Origin: Streptomyces niveus
GTDB taxonomy: Bacteria; Actinomycetota; Actinomycetes; Streptomycetales; Streptomycetaceae
NCBI RefSeq assembly: GCF_001723055.1
Contig: NZ_MDCR01000274.1
Location: 1 to 35,284, forward strand
Direction of reading: 5' to 3'
Length of the DNA: 35,284 bases
Numbering within the stretch: the stretch's first letter is position 1; each line of letters opens with the position of its first letter. Below are positions 26,943 through 35,141 of this stretch, in pieces. The notes beneath the pieces are model-generated. The model saw nothing but the letters and a program-made list of their open reading frames with translations. It did not search any database and had not been told where the DNA came from. The translations under genes and the position numbers were made by a program.

Positions 26943-29900
26943 TTACGGCAGGACCTTCTCGATCACGACACTGCCGGTGCCCGCGGCCGTACCGCGCGCG
27001 TTCAGCAGCTGGACCTCGCCGAAGAACTGCCGGCCCTCCGGAGCCTCGCCGGCCACCGTCACCTCGGCGGAGACCTCCGCCGACGCGCCGTTGGCGAGCT
27101 TCACCGGAGCTTCACCGACCGTGACCTTGCCGAGCGACGCCGAGTAGAAGACGTCCCGGTAGTCGTACTCGGTGGACCCGGACGGGACCGAGTAGCCGGC
27201 CACCACGAAGGTGTACTCACCGGCCGCCGGCTTGATCAGGCTCACGGCCTCCTCGGAGTCGCCGTCCGCGGCCTGTCCGACCAGGACGTTGTCCCGGTAG
27301 ACCATGAGGTCGAGGTCCGCCGACTGGTCCGAGACGCCGCCGATGGCGACGTCCAGGCGCTCGACGCCCGCACCGAGGGTGACGGTCGTCTCCTTCTCCT
27401 CGCCCTGGCCGATCGACGGCCGGTCGACCTTCGCCGAGCCGAGCGAGCCACCCGCGAGCTTGCCGTCGATGGCGGCGAACTTGTTGGTCACGGTCCAGTC
27501 GACCGCGGTCGGCGTACCGATCTTGGCCTCGGGGAGCGTGGTGACCGCCGGGTCGAAGGAGGCACCCAGCACCGTGACGTCGAGCTTGTACGGGTTGTTC
27601 AGCAGCGGCGACGTACGACGCGACTCGACCTCGATCTCCCAGACGCCCGGCGTCGGGTCCGTGTACGAACGCAGGTCCGGACGGCAGGTGTTGGCCGGGT
27701 TGTTGTAGTTCGGGTAGCAGAAGATCGTCGAGCTGTCCTCCATCTGCACACCCTGCGGGTGGAGGCTGATGAAGCGGGTCTGGCTGCCCTCGGCGAGTCC
27801 GCCGAGCGCGACCTCAAGGGTCTTGGCGCCCTCGGGGACGGTGACGAAGTACGACTCCGTGCCGTTGCGCTCGACCGAGCCCAGCGACGAGTACGTGAAC
27901 GAGGGCTTCGCCAGCTTCTTCGACACGACCACCGTGGTGAGGATCTGCTTGTCCACACCGGTGGTGGAGCGGTCGTCCAGCTCCAGGATGGCGCTGTGCG
28001 CGCCCGCCTGGTCGGGCTTGGCCTGCACGGTGACCGTGACGGCCTTGTTCTTCGGCAGCTTGACCTTCTTGCCGCTGAGCAGCTTGAAGGTGCCGTCGTT
28101 GTACTTCCAGTTGAGCTGGTGCTCCACCAGACGGTTGGGGCCGGTGGTGCGGGTGATGGTGACGTCGTACGTCCGGCTCTTGCCGGCCTGGAGGCCGCCC
28201 TCGCGGTCGTAGAGACCGGTGCCGAAGCCCGGGGTCTTCAGCGCGAAGTCGATCGACGTGTCGACCGGGGCCTTTACGGCGTACTCGTTGGCCTTGGCGC
28301 CGTCCTGGATCGCGTCCCACGCGCCGACGACGTCGATGAGACCCGCGCCCTGCTCGTGCGCCTTCTTGCCGGCGATCTTGGTGGCGGTGGAGGTGAGCGC
28401 CGTCCGCAGCTTCGCGGGCGTCAGCTCGATCCCCTTCTGCTTGGCGGCCGAGAGCAGCAGCGCGCTCGCGCCGGTCGCCTGCGGCGAGGCCATCGAGGTG
28501 CCCTGGAGCATCGAGTAGCCGGGCGGCAGCGTGTAACCGGCCTCGGCGACGGGGCCGCCGGGGGACCAGGTCTGCGTGGTGTTGATGGCGGCGCCGGGGG
28601 CCGAGATGATCGGCGCGAAGCCACCGTCCTCACGCGGACCGCGGGCGGAGAACGGCATCATGTCGTAGTCGACCGTGGTGACCGAACCGTAGTTCGCCGC
28701 CCAGGTCTCCTTCGAGATGGAGGCGCCGACCGAGATGACCTTGTCCGCGACGGCGGGGTCGCTGATGGTGTTGGTGCCGGGGCCGTCGTTGCCCGCGGAG
28801 ATCACCAGCTGGACGCCGTAGGTGTCGATGAGCCGGTTGTACAGCTCGGCGCGCGCGTTGTTGCCGTCGTTGAGACCGGGCAGTCCGCCGATGGACATGT
28901 TGACGATGTCCACGCCGCGCTCGATGACGAGGTCGGCCATGCCCTCGGTGAGGGCGATGTTGGTGCAGCCGCCGCTCCAGGTGCAGGCGCGCGAGGAGAC
29001 CAGCTTGGCGCCGGGCGCCGCGCCGTTCATCTTGCCGCCGAACAGGCTTCTTGCCGCGGTGATACCGGCGACGTGCGTGCCGTGCGAGCCCTCGATGACG
29101 CCGATGTTGACGTAGTCGGACTTCACACCGGAGTTGTTGACGACGTCCTCGCGGACCTCGACGACGAACGGGATGCGCTCGACGATCTCGGTCTTCGGGT
29201 TGTCCTCGCCGAAGTAGCCGACCTGGAAGCCGTTGCGGTACGGCTTCATGACCGTGTCGTTGCCGAACTTGGCGTCGTTGTTGAGGTCGACGCGCACGGT
29301 CCGGGTGCCCGGGTCGTACAGCATCGCCCACACGTCGGTGGTGTCGCCGTCACGGTTCAGGTCCCCGGCCATGTCGCCGCCGCGCGTGGCGGACTCGGCG
29401 AACAGGTTGAACTTGTAGTTGCCGGCGGGGGCCGTGTAGGTGCGGTTGTTGACCGTGAACGACGGGCCCTTGACGTCGAGCTGCATCGGACGCCAGGTGC
29501 CGTCACCGTCGTTGACCGGGTCCGTCGCCGTGACCCAGTCGACGATCTTGCGCTCGCCGGTGCTGGTCTTCTGGAGCGAGGGGTGACCCAGGTCGATGCC
29601 CGAGTCGAGGATGCCGATGGTGACCCCGCGGCCGTCGGCCTTCGGGTTCTGCTTGACGAAGTCCACCGCGCCGGTCTCGAAGGACGGGTTGAACGGGTTC
29701 TTCGCCGGGGTGTTCGCGCCGGGCGCCGTCGAGGCCGCCTTGGCACCCTTGGCCTTCGCCGCGCCCTTCACCGTGTCGGCGGCGGGCGTCGGGTCGTCGA
29801 GCTCGATCTCGTGCTTGAGGTCGATGCCGTGGACGGAGGAGAGCTTCGTGGCCGCCTTGAGCGCGGCCTCGGCCTTGCCGGTGGGCAGGGTGGCCCGTAC

Positions 29901-30245
29901 GTAACCGAGCTTGTCGTACGTCTTGCCGACCACCGCGCCGGACACGGCCTCGAACTGGTCGGAGACCTGCCCGGTCTGGCCGGGCGCCGTGGCCACCATG
30001 ACGGTGACGTTCTTGTCGCCCTCGGCGACGGCCTTGTCGAGCAGGTCGACGTCGGCCGAACCGAGCTTCGCGGAGGCGGAGTCGGCGGGTTTCACCGGTG
30101 CGGAGGCGGCCGGGTCGTCGGCAGCCGGAGCGGCGAAGACAGGCAGTGCGCCGGTGGCTATCAGCGCGGCCGCGAGGCCCGTGGCGGCGGCGACCCGAGC
30201 CACGCGTCTCGGACCGGATATGGAGCTCTCGGATTCGGAGGTCAT
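26943..30245 (-). CDS. Large secreted S8 (subtilisin-like) serine peptidase with C-terminal beta domains
   Basis: The 1100-aa exoenzyme has a signal peptide (basic n-region GPRRVAR, hydrophobic 18-36, cleavage near VFA-AP at 38-39). A propeptide with an inhibitor-I9-like segment (about 65-130) precedes the peptidase domain. The catalytic triad is D214 in GILDSGIDLGHPSL, H388 in GSHGTHVAGITAA and S584 in LQGTSMASPQATG, with ISAGNDGPGTNT as the oxyanion-hole region. The D-to-H interval is unusually long (174 residues) and contains DLNRDGDTTD at 295-304, which looks like a calcium-binding loop. After about 620 come repeated beta-rich segments (including pre-peptidase-like DLDLMVYRDNVLV) probably used for substrate or wall contact. 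The ATG at 30245 has AGGGA about 8 nt upstream; an ATG two codons earlier (30251) is equally possible. The secreted proteinase likely feeds peptides to the cell. Confidence 0.93.
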   Translation of the reverse strand: MTSESESSISGPRRVARVAAATGLAAALIATGALPVFAAPAADDPAASAPVKPADSASAKLGSADVDLLDKAVAEGDKNVTVMVATAPGQTGQVSDQFEAVSGAVVGKTYDKLGYVRATLPTGKAEAALKAATKLSSVHGIDLKHEIELDDPTPAADTVKGAAKAKGAKAASTAPGANTPAKNPFNPSFETGAVDFVKQNPKADGRGVTIGILDSGIDLGHPSLQKTSTGERKIVDWVTATDPVNDGDGTWRPMQLDVKGPSFTVNNRTYTAPAGNYKFNLFAESATRGGDMAGDLNRDGDTTDVWAMLYDPGTRTVRVDLNNDAKFGNDTVMKPYRNGFQVGYFGEDNPKTEIVERIPFVVEVREDVVNNSGVKSDYVNIGVIEGSHGTHVAGITAARSLFGGKMNGAAPGAKLVSSRACTWSGGCTNIALTEGMADLVIERGVDIVNMSIGGLPGLNDGNNARAELYNRLIDTYGVQLVISAGNDGPGTNTISDPAVADKVISVGASISKETWAANYGSVTTVDYDMMPFSARGPREDGGFAPIISAPGAAINTTQTWSPGGPVAEAGYTLPPGYSMLQGTSMASPQATGASALLLSAAKQKGIELTPAKLRTALTSTATKIAGKKAHEQGAGLIDVVGAWDAIQDGAKANEYAVKAPVDTSIDFALKTPGFGTGLYDREGGLQAGKSRTYDVTITRTTGPNRLVEHQLNWKYNDGTFKLLSGKKVKLPKNKAVTVTVQAKPDQAGAHSAILELDDRSTTGVDKQILTTVVVSKKLAKPSFTYSSLGSVERNGTESYFVTVPEGAKTLEVALGGLAEGSQTRFISLHPQGVQMEDSSTIFCYPNYNNPANTCRPDLRSYTDPTPGVWEIEVESRRTSPLLNNPYKLDVTVLGASFDPAVTTLPEAKIGTPTAVDWTVTNKFAAIDGKLAGGSLGSAKVDRPSIGQGEEKETTVTLGAGVERLDVAIGGVSDQSADLDLMVYRDNVLVGQAADGDSEEAVSLIKPAAGEYTFVVAGYSVPSGSTEYDYRDVFYSASLGKVTVGEAPVKLANGASAEVSAEVTVAGEAPEGRQFFGEVQLLNARGTAAGTGSVVIEKVLP

Positions 30246-30353
30246 CAGCATCCCTGCTTGTGAAAGAGACAGTCCGGATTTCGGTACCGGATGACCGCTC
30301 AGCTTTGCGTAAATGACCAGGGTTTGTGGAGAGCTGATGAAGGCGAGAAAGGG

Positions 30354-30375
30354 CGGTGGCGTACATCCGCCACCG
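30354..30375 (-). terminator. Hairpin terminator after the AbiEi-like gene
   Basis: CGGTGGCG (30354-30361) pairs with CGCCACCG (30368-30375) with a 6-nt loop. On the minus strand it is followed by CCCTTTCTCGCC, and it lies 73 nt past the upstream gene's stop. Confidence 0.55.
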
Positions 30376-30447
30376 GGCGCCGTCCGCCATCGAGGACCAA
30401 CCACCCGATATCCGGGCCTCTTTCCGCCCGCCGGGTGTCCGCGGCCG

Positions 30448-31536
30448 TCACCTCGGCAGGACGACCACCCGCGCCGGAGGCTCCCGGTCCGCCGCCGCGA
30501 GCAGGGCCGTACGGACCACCGCCGCCTGCAACTCCGGCGAGTCACGCAGTTTCCCGGGCGTCAGGTGGACGACCGCGATGCCCAGCCTCTCCAGATGCTC
30601 GCGCTTGCGGGCGCACCGCGACCACTCGACGTCGTCCCGCTGTGTCCGCCCGTGGCGCGGGGCGCGGGTGTCCAGCTCGACCGCGACCGCGTGGTCGGGC
30701 CAGTAGGCGTCGAGGCCCCCGAGATGCGGGCCGCCCGGCAGGCGCAGATCGACGTTCCAGACCGGCTCGGGGAGGCCGTACGTCCGCACCATCTCGTACA
30801 GCCGGCCCTCGGCGAGCGCACGCCCGGCGGCGAGCAGCGAGTCGACGGCGTCCACGACATGCGGCCGGCCCAGCAGTCGGGCCTGGCTCAACTCCCGTAC
30901 GACGGCGGCCGGTTCGCAGTGCGCGTCACGTACGGCCTCGGTGAGCAGCCGGCGTACGGCAGCCGAGTCGGTGAGTCCGGCGACCGCGTCGGCCAGGGCG
31001 CGCGCGACGGGCGCGACGGGCAGGCCGGTGACCCGCTCGGCGGCGGGCAGCGCGTGGGCGCGCACGATACGGACGAAGCCCGTGGAGCGCAGCCGGCGGG
31101 TGCGGGGGACGAGCACGTCGATCTGGGCCAGGGCGGTGAGCGCGGGGCTCGCCGCGAGACCGTGCAGGGTGAGGGCGGCGAGGCCGGTGATCATGGCGGT
31201 GTCGGTCGGCGCGGCCGGCGGTGATCCGGCCGCCTGCCGCGGGACGTCGCCGCGCGCCGCACCGGACGCCGGGCGCCGTCCCCCGTACAACAGCGCGCCC
31301 CGCAGGCGCTCTTCGCCGGTCGGCGGTCCCTGGCGGAGCAGGAACACCCCCGGCAGCAACTGCTGCCAGGGCCCACCGGGCGCGCAGCGCGCGGCGGCCC
31401 GCGCGGGGCCGACGCCGTGCTCGCGCAACTGCGCGGCGGACAGCACGCGCCGCTGCGCGCCGTCGAGGTGGCTGAGCGGGCGGGGAGAGAGCGGGGCGGG
31501 GGTCTCGCCGCCGCGGGAGGTGGAGGAGTTGTTCAT
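30448..31536 (-). CDS. AbiEi-like antitoxin-domain protein with C-terminal PD-(D/E)XK (DUF559/Vsr-like) domain
   Basis: The 362-aa protein starts with a winged-helix region resembling AbiEi antitoxin/transcriptional regulator domains (about 30-70: VLSAAQLREHGVGPARAAAR then GPWQQLLPGVFLL). A middle helical part follows (PVAPVARALADAVAGLTDSA, about 173-245). The C-terminal domain has a Vsr/DUF559 pattern: GLDAYWPDHAVAVELDT with D276, E287 and D289, then H295, RDDVEWSRCARKREHLERLG and VVHLTPGKL. The E-x-D and the downstream R fit a PD-(D/E)XK nuclease fold, though a Lys at the usual position is not obvious. The ATG at 31536 has GGGGAAG about 9 nt upstream. No AbiEii-type toxin gene adjoins it. 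Function is unknown. Confidence 0.7.
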   Translation of the reverse strand: MNNSSTSRGGETPAPLSPRPLSHLDGAQRRVLSAAQLREHGVGPARAAARCAPGGPWQQLLPGVFLLRQGPPTGEERLRGALLYGGRRPASGAARGDVPRQAAGSPPAAPTDTAMITGLAALTLHGLAASPALTALAQIDVLVPRTRRLRSTGFVRIVRAHALPAAERVTGLPVAPVARALADAVAGLTDSAAVRRLLTEAVRDAHCEPAAVVRELSQARLLGRPHVVDAVDSLLAAGRALAEGRLYEMVRTYGLPEPVWNVDLRLPGGPHLGGLDAYWPDHAVAVELDTRAPRHGRTQRDDVEWSRCARKREHLERLGIAVVHLTPGKLRDSPELQAAVVRTALLAAADREPPARVVVLPR

Positions 31537-31726
31537 GACCGGGACTTCCCCGCGAACACCCCGCCCGCTAACCGCTGTTACGAGCCCGTCGGCAAATCGG
31601 GACAAGCTCGCCCTAAAGTACGGACGTTCGACTGCCGATCAGATGGGGCGCGTTCACGCCCCCTCGCCCGTCCCACCGGCGCACCCCCGCGCGCGACCCC
31701 CGCTTCAGGCCGTCACGCCGACGCCC

Positions 31727-34336
31727 TCACGCCGTCGCCGCCGCCCCGTCGCACGCCTGCGCCGCCAGTGCCCGGACCAGGTCGTCACGGGCCTCAAGCA
31801 CCAGCCGGCGCAGGGCCGGTGGCGCGTCCGGGTGCGCGTCCAGCCAGGTGTCCGTGGCGCGTACCGTCTCCTCGCTGTCCTGGAGGCTCGGGTACAGGCC
31901 CGCCACCAGGTCCATGCCGATCTGGATCGAGCGCTCGGCCCACACCCGTTCGATCATCTCGAAGTACTTCCGCGCGTACGGCGCGGTCAACTCCCGCTGC
32001 CCCGGCAGCGCGAAGCCCGCGATCGTCGCCTCCACCAGCGCGTTCGACAGCGCGTCGGAGTCCACGACGTCCGCCCACGCCGCCGCCTTGACCTCCTCCG
32101 AGGGCCGGGACGCCAGGCAGCGGACCTGATGGCGCTTGCCGGACGCCGTGTCGTCGCGGGCCAGTTCCGCCGCGATCACCGACTCGTCGGCCAGCCCGTG
32201 CGAGGCCAGCGGACGCAGGAAGCTCCAGCGCAGCTCCTGGTCGACGTCGAGACCGTCGATCTTCGCCGTGCCGTCCAACAGGCCCCGCAGCAGCTGGAAA
32301 TCGGCGTCCGAGGTGGCCGTCGACGCGAAGAACCGCGCCCACGTCAGCTGGTGCTGGCTGCCCGGCCCCGCCAGCCGCAGCTCGTTCAGCGCGCCCGACG
32401 CCAGCGCGGCCCCGCCCTCCTCGCGCCACTCCGGCGCCGCGTAGTGGACCAGTGCGCCCTGCGCCCAGGCGTGCAGCCGCTGGAGTACGCCGATGTCCGA
32501 CTCGCGCCCGGCGAACCGCAGCACCAGATCGATGAAGTCCCGGGCCGGCATCAGCCCGTCACGCGTCAGATTCCACAGCGCCGACCAGCACAGCGCCCGC
32601 GCCAGCGGGTCGGTCAGCTCGCCCAGGTGCTCGCGCAGCGTCCCCAGCGAGCCCTCGTCGAAACGGATCTTGCAGTACGTGAGGTCGTCGTCGTTGACCA
32701 GGATCAGATCGGGCCGCTCCGCCCCGGCCAGCTCCGTGACGACCGTACGCGGCCCGTCGACGTCCACCTCGGCCCTCGCGTACCTGACCAGCTCCGCGTC
32801 CACGCTCTCGCGCCGGTACAGCCCCACGGCCACCCGGTGCGGGCGCAGTTCGGGATGGGACTCGGCGGCCTCCTGGAGCACCGCCAGCTCCGTCACCCGG
32901 CCGGCCGCATCGTAAGTGACCACCGGCGTCAGGGAGTTGACGCCCGCCGTCTCCAGCCACGCGCGCGACCACGACGTCATGTCGCGCCCCGACGTCTCCG
33001 CCAGCACGGAGAGCAGGTCGCCCAGGCGGGTGTTGCCGTACGCGTGCCGCTTGAAGTAGCGGCGCGCGCCCTCCAGGAACGCCTCGCGCCCGGCGTACGC
33101 GACGAGTTGCTTCAGCACCGACGCGCCCTTGGCGTACGTGATGCCGTCGAAGTTGAGCTTGGCGTCCTCCAGGTCACGGATGTCGGCCGTGACCGGATGT
33201 GTGGACGGCAGCTGGTCGGCGCGGTACGCCCACGACTTGCGGTTGTTGGCGAAGGTGACCCAGGCGTTGGTGAACCGCGTCGCCTCCGCCAGCGCCAGCG
33301 CGCCCATGAAGTCGGCGAACGACTCCTTCAGCCACAGGTCGTCCCACCAGCGCATCGTCACGAGGTCGCCGAACCACATGTGCGCCATCTCGTGCAGGAT
33401 CACGTTCGCGCGGCGCTCGTACGACGCCTCGGTGACCTTGCCCCGGAAGACGTAGTCCTCGCGGAAGGTCACACAGCCGGGGTTCTCCATCGCGCCGATG
33501 TTGTACTCCGGCACGAACGCCTGGTCGTACTTCCCGAAGGGATACGGGTAGTCGAAGTTGTCGTGGAAGAAGTCCAGGCCCTGCTTGGTCACCAGGAAGA
33601 TGTCGTCGGCGTCGAAGTGCCGGGCGAGGCCCTTGCGGCAGAGCGCGCCGAGCGGGATCTCCAGGGTGGAGCCGTCGGGCAGCGCGCGCCGGTACACGTC
33701 GGTGACGTGGTGGTACGGCCCGGCCACGACGGCCGTGATGTACGTCGAGATCGGCTTGGTCTCCGCGAACGTCCACACACCGGTGCCGGCGCCGGACCCC
33801 GTCACCTCGCCGTTGCTCCAGACCGTCCAGCCCTCCGGCGCGGTCACCTCGAAGGTGAACGGCGCCTTCAGGTCGGGCTGTTCGAAGTTGGCGAAGACCC
33901 GGCGCGCGTCGGCCGGTTCGTACTGCGTGTAGAGATAGACCTCGCCGTCCTCCGGGTCGACGAAGCGGTGCATGCCCTCGCCCGTACGGCTGTACGCGCA
34001 CTGCGCGTCCACGACCAGCACGTTCTCCTCGGCCAGCCCGAACAGCGCGATCCGCGACCCGTCGAAGACGACGGACGGGTCCAGCGGGCGCCCGTTCAGC
34101 GTCACGGCCGTCACGCTCGCCGCCACCAGATCGGCGAAGGTCGCGACGCCGGGTCGCGCCGACCGGAAGCGGATCGTCGTCACGGAGCGGAAGGTGCGCG
34201 CCGCACCGCTCCCCGGCGAGTTGTCCGGCGTCTCACCGACCGCCGAACGCAGGTCGAGCGCGATCTCGTACCCGTCGACGGACAGCAGCTCGGCCCGCTC
34301 GCGGGCCTCGTCGCGGGACAGATTCTCACCGGGCAC
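31727..34336 (-). CDS. Aminopeptidase N (M1 family), copy 2
   Basis: The 869-aa M1 peptidase is clearly paralogous to the protein at 20249-22819. It has GAMEN at 281-285 and the zinc site H315-E-M-A-H319 with third ligand E338 (HEMAHMWFGDLVTMRWWDDL then WLKES). The N-terminal segment RFVDPEDGEVYLYTQYEPAD is shared nearly word for word, and the C-terminal helical domain is the same. No signal peptide is seen. The GTG at 34336 has AAGGAG 5-6 nt upstream; an in-frame GTG two codons earlier touches that SD and is rejected. A longer frame upstream crosses the divergent DsbA-like gene. It differs from copy 1 in the exopeptidase neighbourhood (IGAMENPG versus AGAMENAG) and has an 8-10 residue insert near 33-44, so substrate preference may differ. 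Confidence 0.94.
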   Translation of the reverse strand: MPGENLSRDEARERAELLSVDGYEIALDLRSAVGETPDNSPGSGAARTFRSVTTIRFRSARPGVATFADLVAASVTAVTLNGRPLDPSVVFDGSRIALFGLAEENVLVVDAQCAYSRTGEGMHRFVDPEDGEVYLYTQYEPADARRVFANFEQPDLKAPFTFEVTAPEGWTVWSNGEVTGSGAGTGVWTFAETKPISTYITAVVAGPYHHVTDVYRRALPDGSTLEIPLGALCRKGLARHFDADDIFLVTKQGLDFFHDNFDYPYPFGKYDQAFVPEYNIGAMENPGCVTFREDYVFRGKVTEASYERRANVILHEMAHMWFGDLVTMRWWDDLWLKESFADFMGALALAEATRFTNAWVTFANNRKSWAYRADQLPSTHPVTADIRDLEDAKLNFDGITYAKGASVLKQLVAYAGREAFLEGARRYFKRHAYGNTRLGDLLSVLAETSGRDMTSWSRAWLETAGVNSLTPVVTYDAAGRVTELAVLQEAAESHPELRPHRVAVGLYRRESVDAELVRYARAEVDVDGPRTVVTELAGAERPDLILVNDDDLTYCKIRFDEGSLGTLREHLGELTDPLARALCWSALWNLTRDGLMPARDFIDLVLRFAGRESDIGVLQRLHAWAQGALVHYAAPEWREEGGAALASGALNELRLAGPGSQHQLTWARFFASTATSDADFQLLRGLLDGTAKIDGLDVDQELRWSFLRPLASHGLADESVIAAELARDDTASGKRHQVRCLASRPSEEVKAAAWADVVDSDALSNALVEATIAGFALPGQRELTAPYARKYFEMIERVWAERSIQIGMDLVAGLYPSLQDSEETVRATDTWLDAHPDAPPALRRLVLEARDDLVRALAAQACDGAAATA

Positions 34337-34389
34337 GGGCACTCCTTCGTGTGCGTGTTTTTGCCTACAACGGTTCGAATTCTCCCACG

Positions 34390-34412
34390 CGGCACCAGGT
34401 GGACAGGTGCCG
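34390..34412. promoter_or_regulatory. Inverted repeat in the divergent pepN2/DsbA-like promoter
   Basis: CGGCACC (34390-34396) and GGTGCCG (34406-34412) flank a 9-nt centre. It lies 54 nt upstream of the pepN2 start, in the 156-bp divergent region, and could be an operator for either gene. Confidence 0.4.
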
Positions 34413-34441
34413 GGAATGACCGCGGCGGCCCGTGGCGTTGC

Positions 34442-34453
34442 CGATACGTATCG
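34442..34453. promoter_or_regulatory. Perfect 12-bp palindrome before the DsbA-like gene
   Basis: CGATACGTATCG is a perfect 12-bp palindrome 39 nt upstream of the DsbA-like start, where it would overlap a promoter. A TetR-like gene lies just beyond this gene, so it may be a TetR-family operator. Confidence 0.45.
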
Positions 34454-34492
34454 CCGTAGCGCACCTTTTCTTTTCCGAGGAGAGACACCCCC

Positions 34493-35131
34493 ATGACTGA
34501 GACGAAGGCCAAGACGCCGGTCGACTTCTGGTTCGACCCGATCTGTCCGTGGGCCTGGATGACCTCCCGCTGGATGCTGGAGGTGGAGAAGGTCAGGGAC
34601 GTCGAGGTCAGCTGGCATGTCATGAGCCTGGCCGTCCTGAACGAGCCGAAGATGGACGAGCTGCCCGAGCGCTACCAAGAAGGCATGAAGGCGGCGTGGG
34701 CCCCGGTCCGCGTGGTGATCGCCGCCCAGCAGCTGCACGGCGACGAGGTCGTCGGCAAGCTCTACACGGCCCTCGGCACCCGCATCCACAACAAGGCCGA
34801 GGGCAACGGCCCGGAGACCATCGCGGCGGCGCTTGCGGACGTCGGACTGCCGGCGGACCTCATCGAGTACGCGGACAAGGACACGTACGACACAGAGCTG
34901 CGCGCCTCCCACAAGGAGGGCATCGACAAGGTCGGCCAGGAGGTCGGCACCCCGGTGATCTCCGTCCCCGGCTCCGACGGCGAGCAGATCGCGTTCTTCG
35001 GTCCGGTCGTCACCCCCGCGCCCAAGGGCGAGGAGGCCGCCAAGCTGTGGGACGGCACGCTGATGGTCGCGTCGATTCCCGGCTTCTACGAGATCAAGCG
35101 CACCCGCACGCAGGGCCCGGTCTTCGACTGA
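34493..35131 (+). CDS. DsbA-family thioredoxin-fold protein, Rv2466c (mycothiol-dependent reductase) type, with CPWA active site
   Basis: The 212-aa protein matches mycobacterial Rv2466c along its length: VDFWFDPICPWAWMTSRWML, HVMSLAVLNE, AAWAPVRVVIAAQQLHGDEV, LYTALGTRIHNK, VGTPVISV, AFFGPVV and a C-terminal KRTRTQGPVFD. Rv2466c is a mycothiol-dependent reductase with a CPWC active site. Here the second cysteine is alanine (C18-P-W-A21) and C18 is the only cysteine in the protein, so a dithiol mechanism is impossible. A monothiol reaction with mycothiol remains possible. The ATG at 34493 has GAGGAG about 10 nt upstream. It converges on a TetR-like gene. Confidence 0.9.
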   Translation: MTETKAKTPVDFWFDPICPWAWMTSRWMLEVEKVRDVEVSWHVMSLAVLNEPKMDELPERYQEGMKAAWAPVRVVIAAQQLHGDEVVGKLYTALGTRIHNKAEGNGPETIAAALADVGLPADLIEYADKDTYDTELRASHKEGIDKVGQEVGTPVISVPGSDGEQIAFFGPVVTPAPKGEEAAKLWDGTLMVASIPGFYEIKRTRTQGPVFD

Positions 35132-35141
35132 CCGGTCCGTT

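Noticed and set aside
30941..34459. Open frame of over 1100 codons on the plus strand opposite the AbiEi-like gene and second pepN
   Set aside because: It is the antisense shadow of a clear M1 peptidase with intact zinc motifs on the minus strand.
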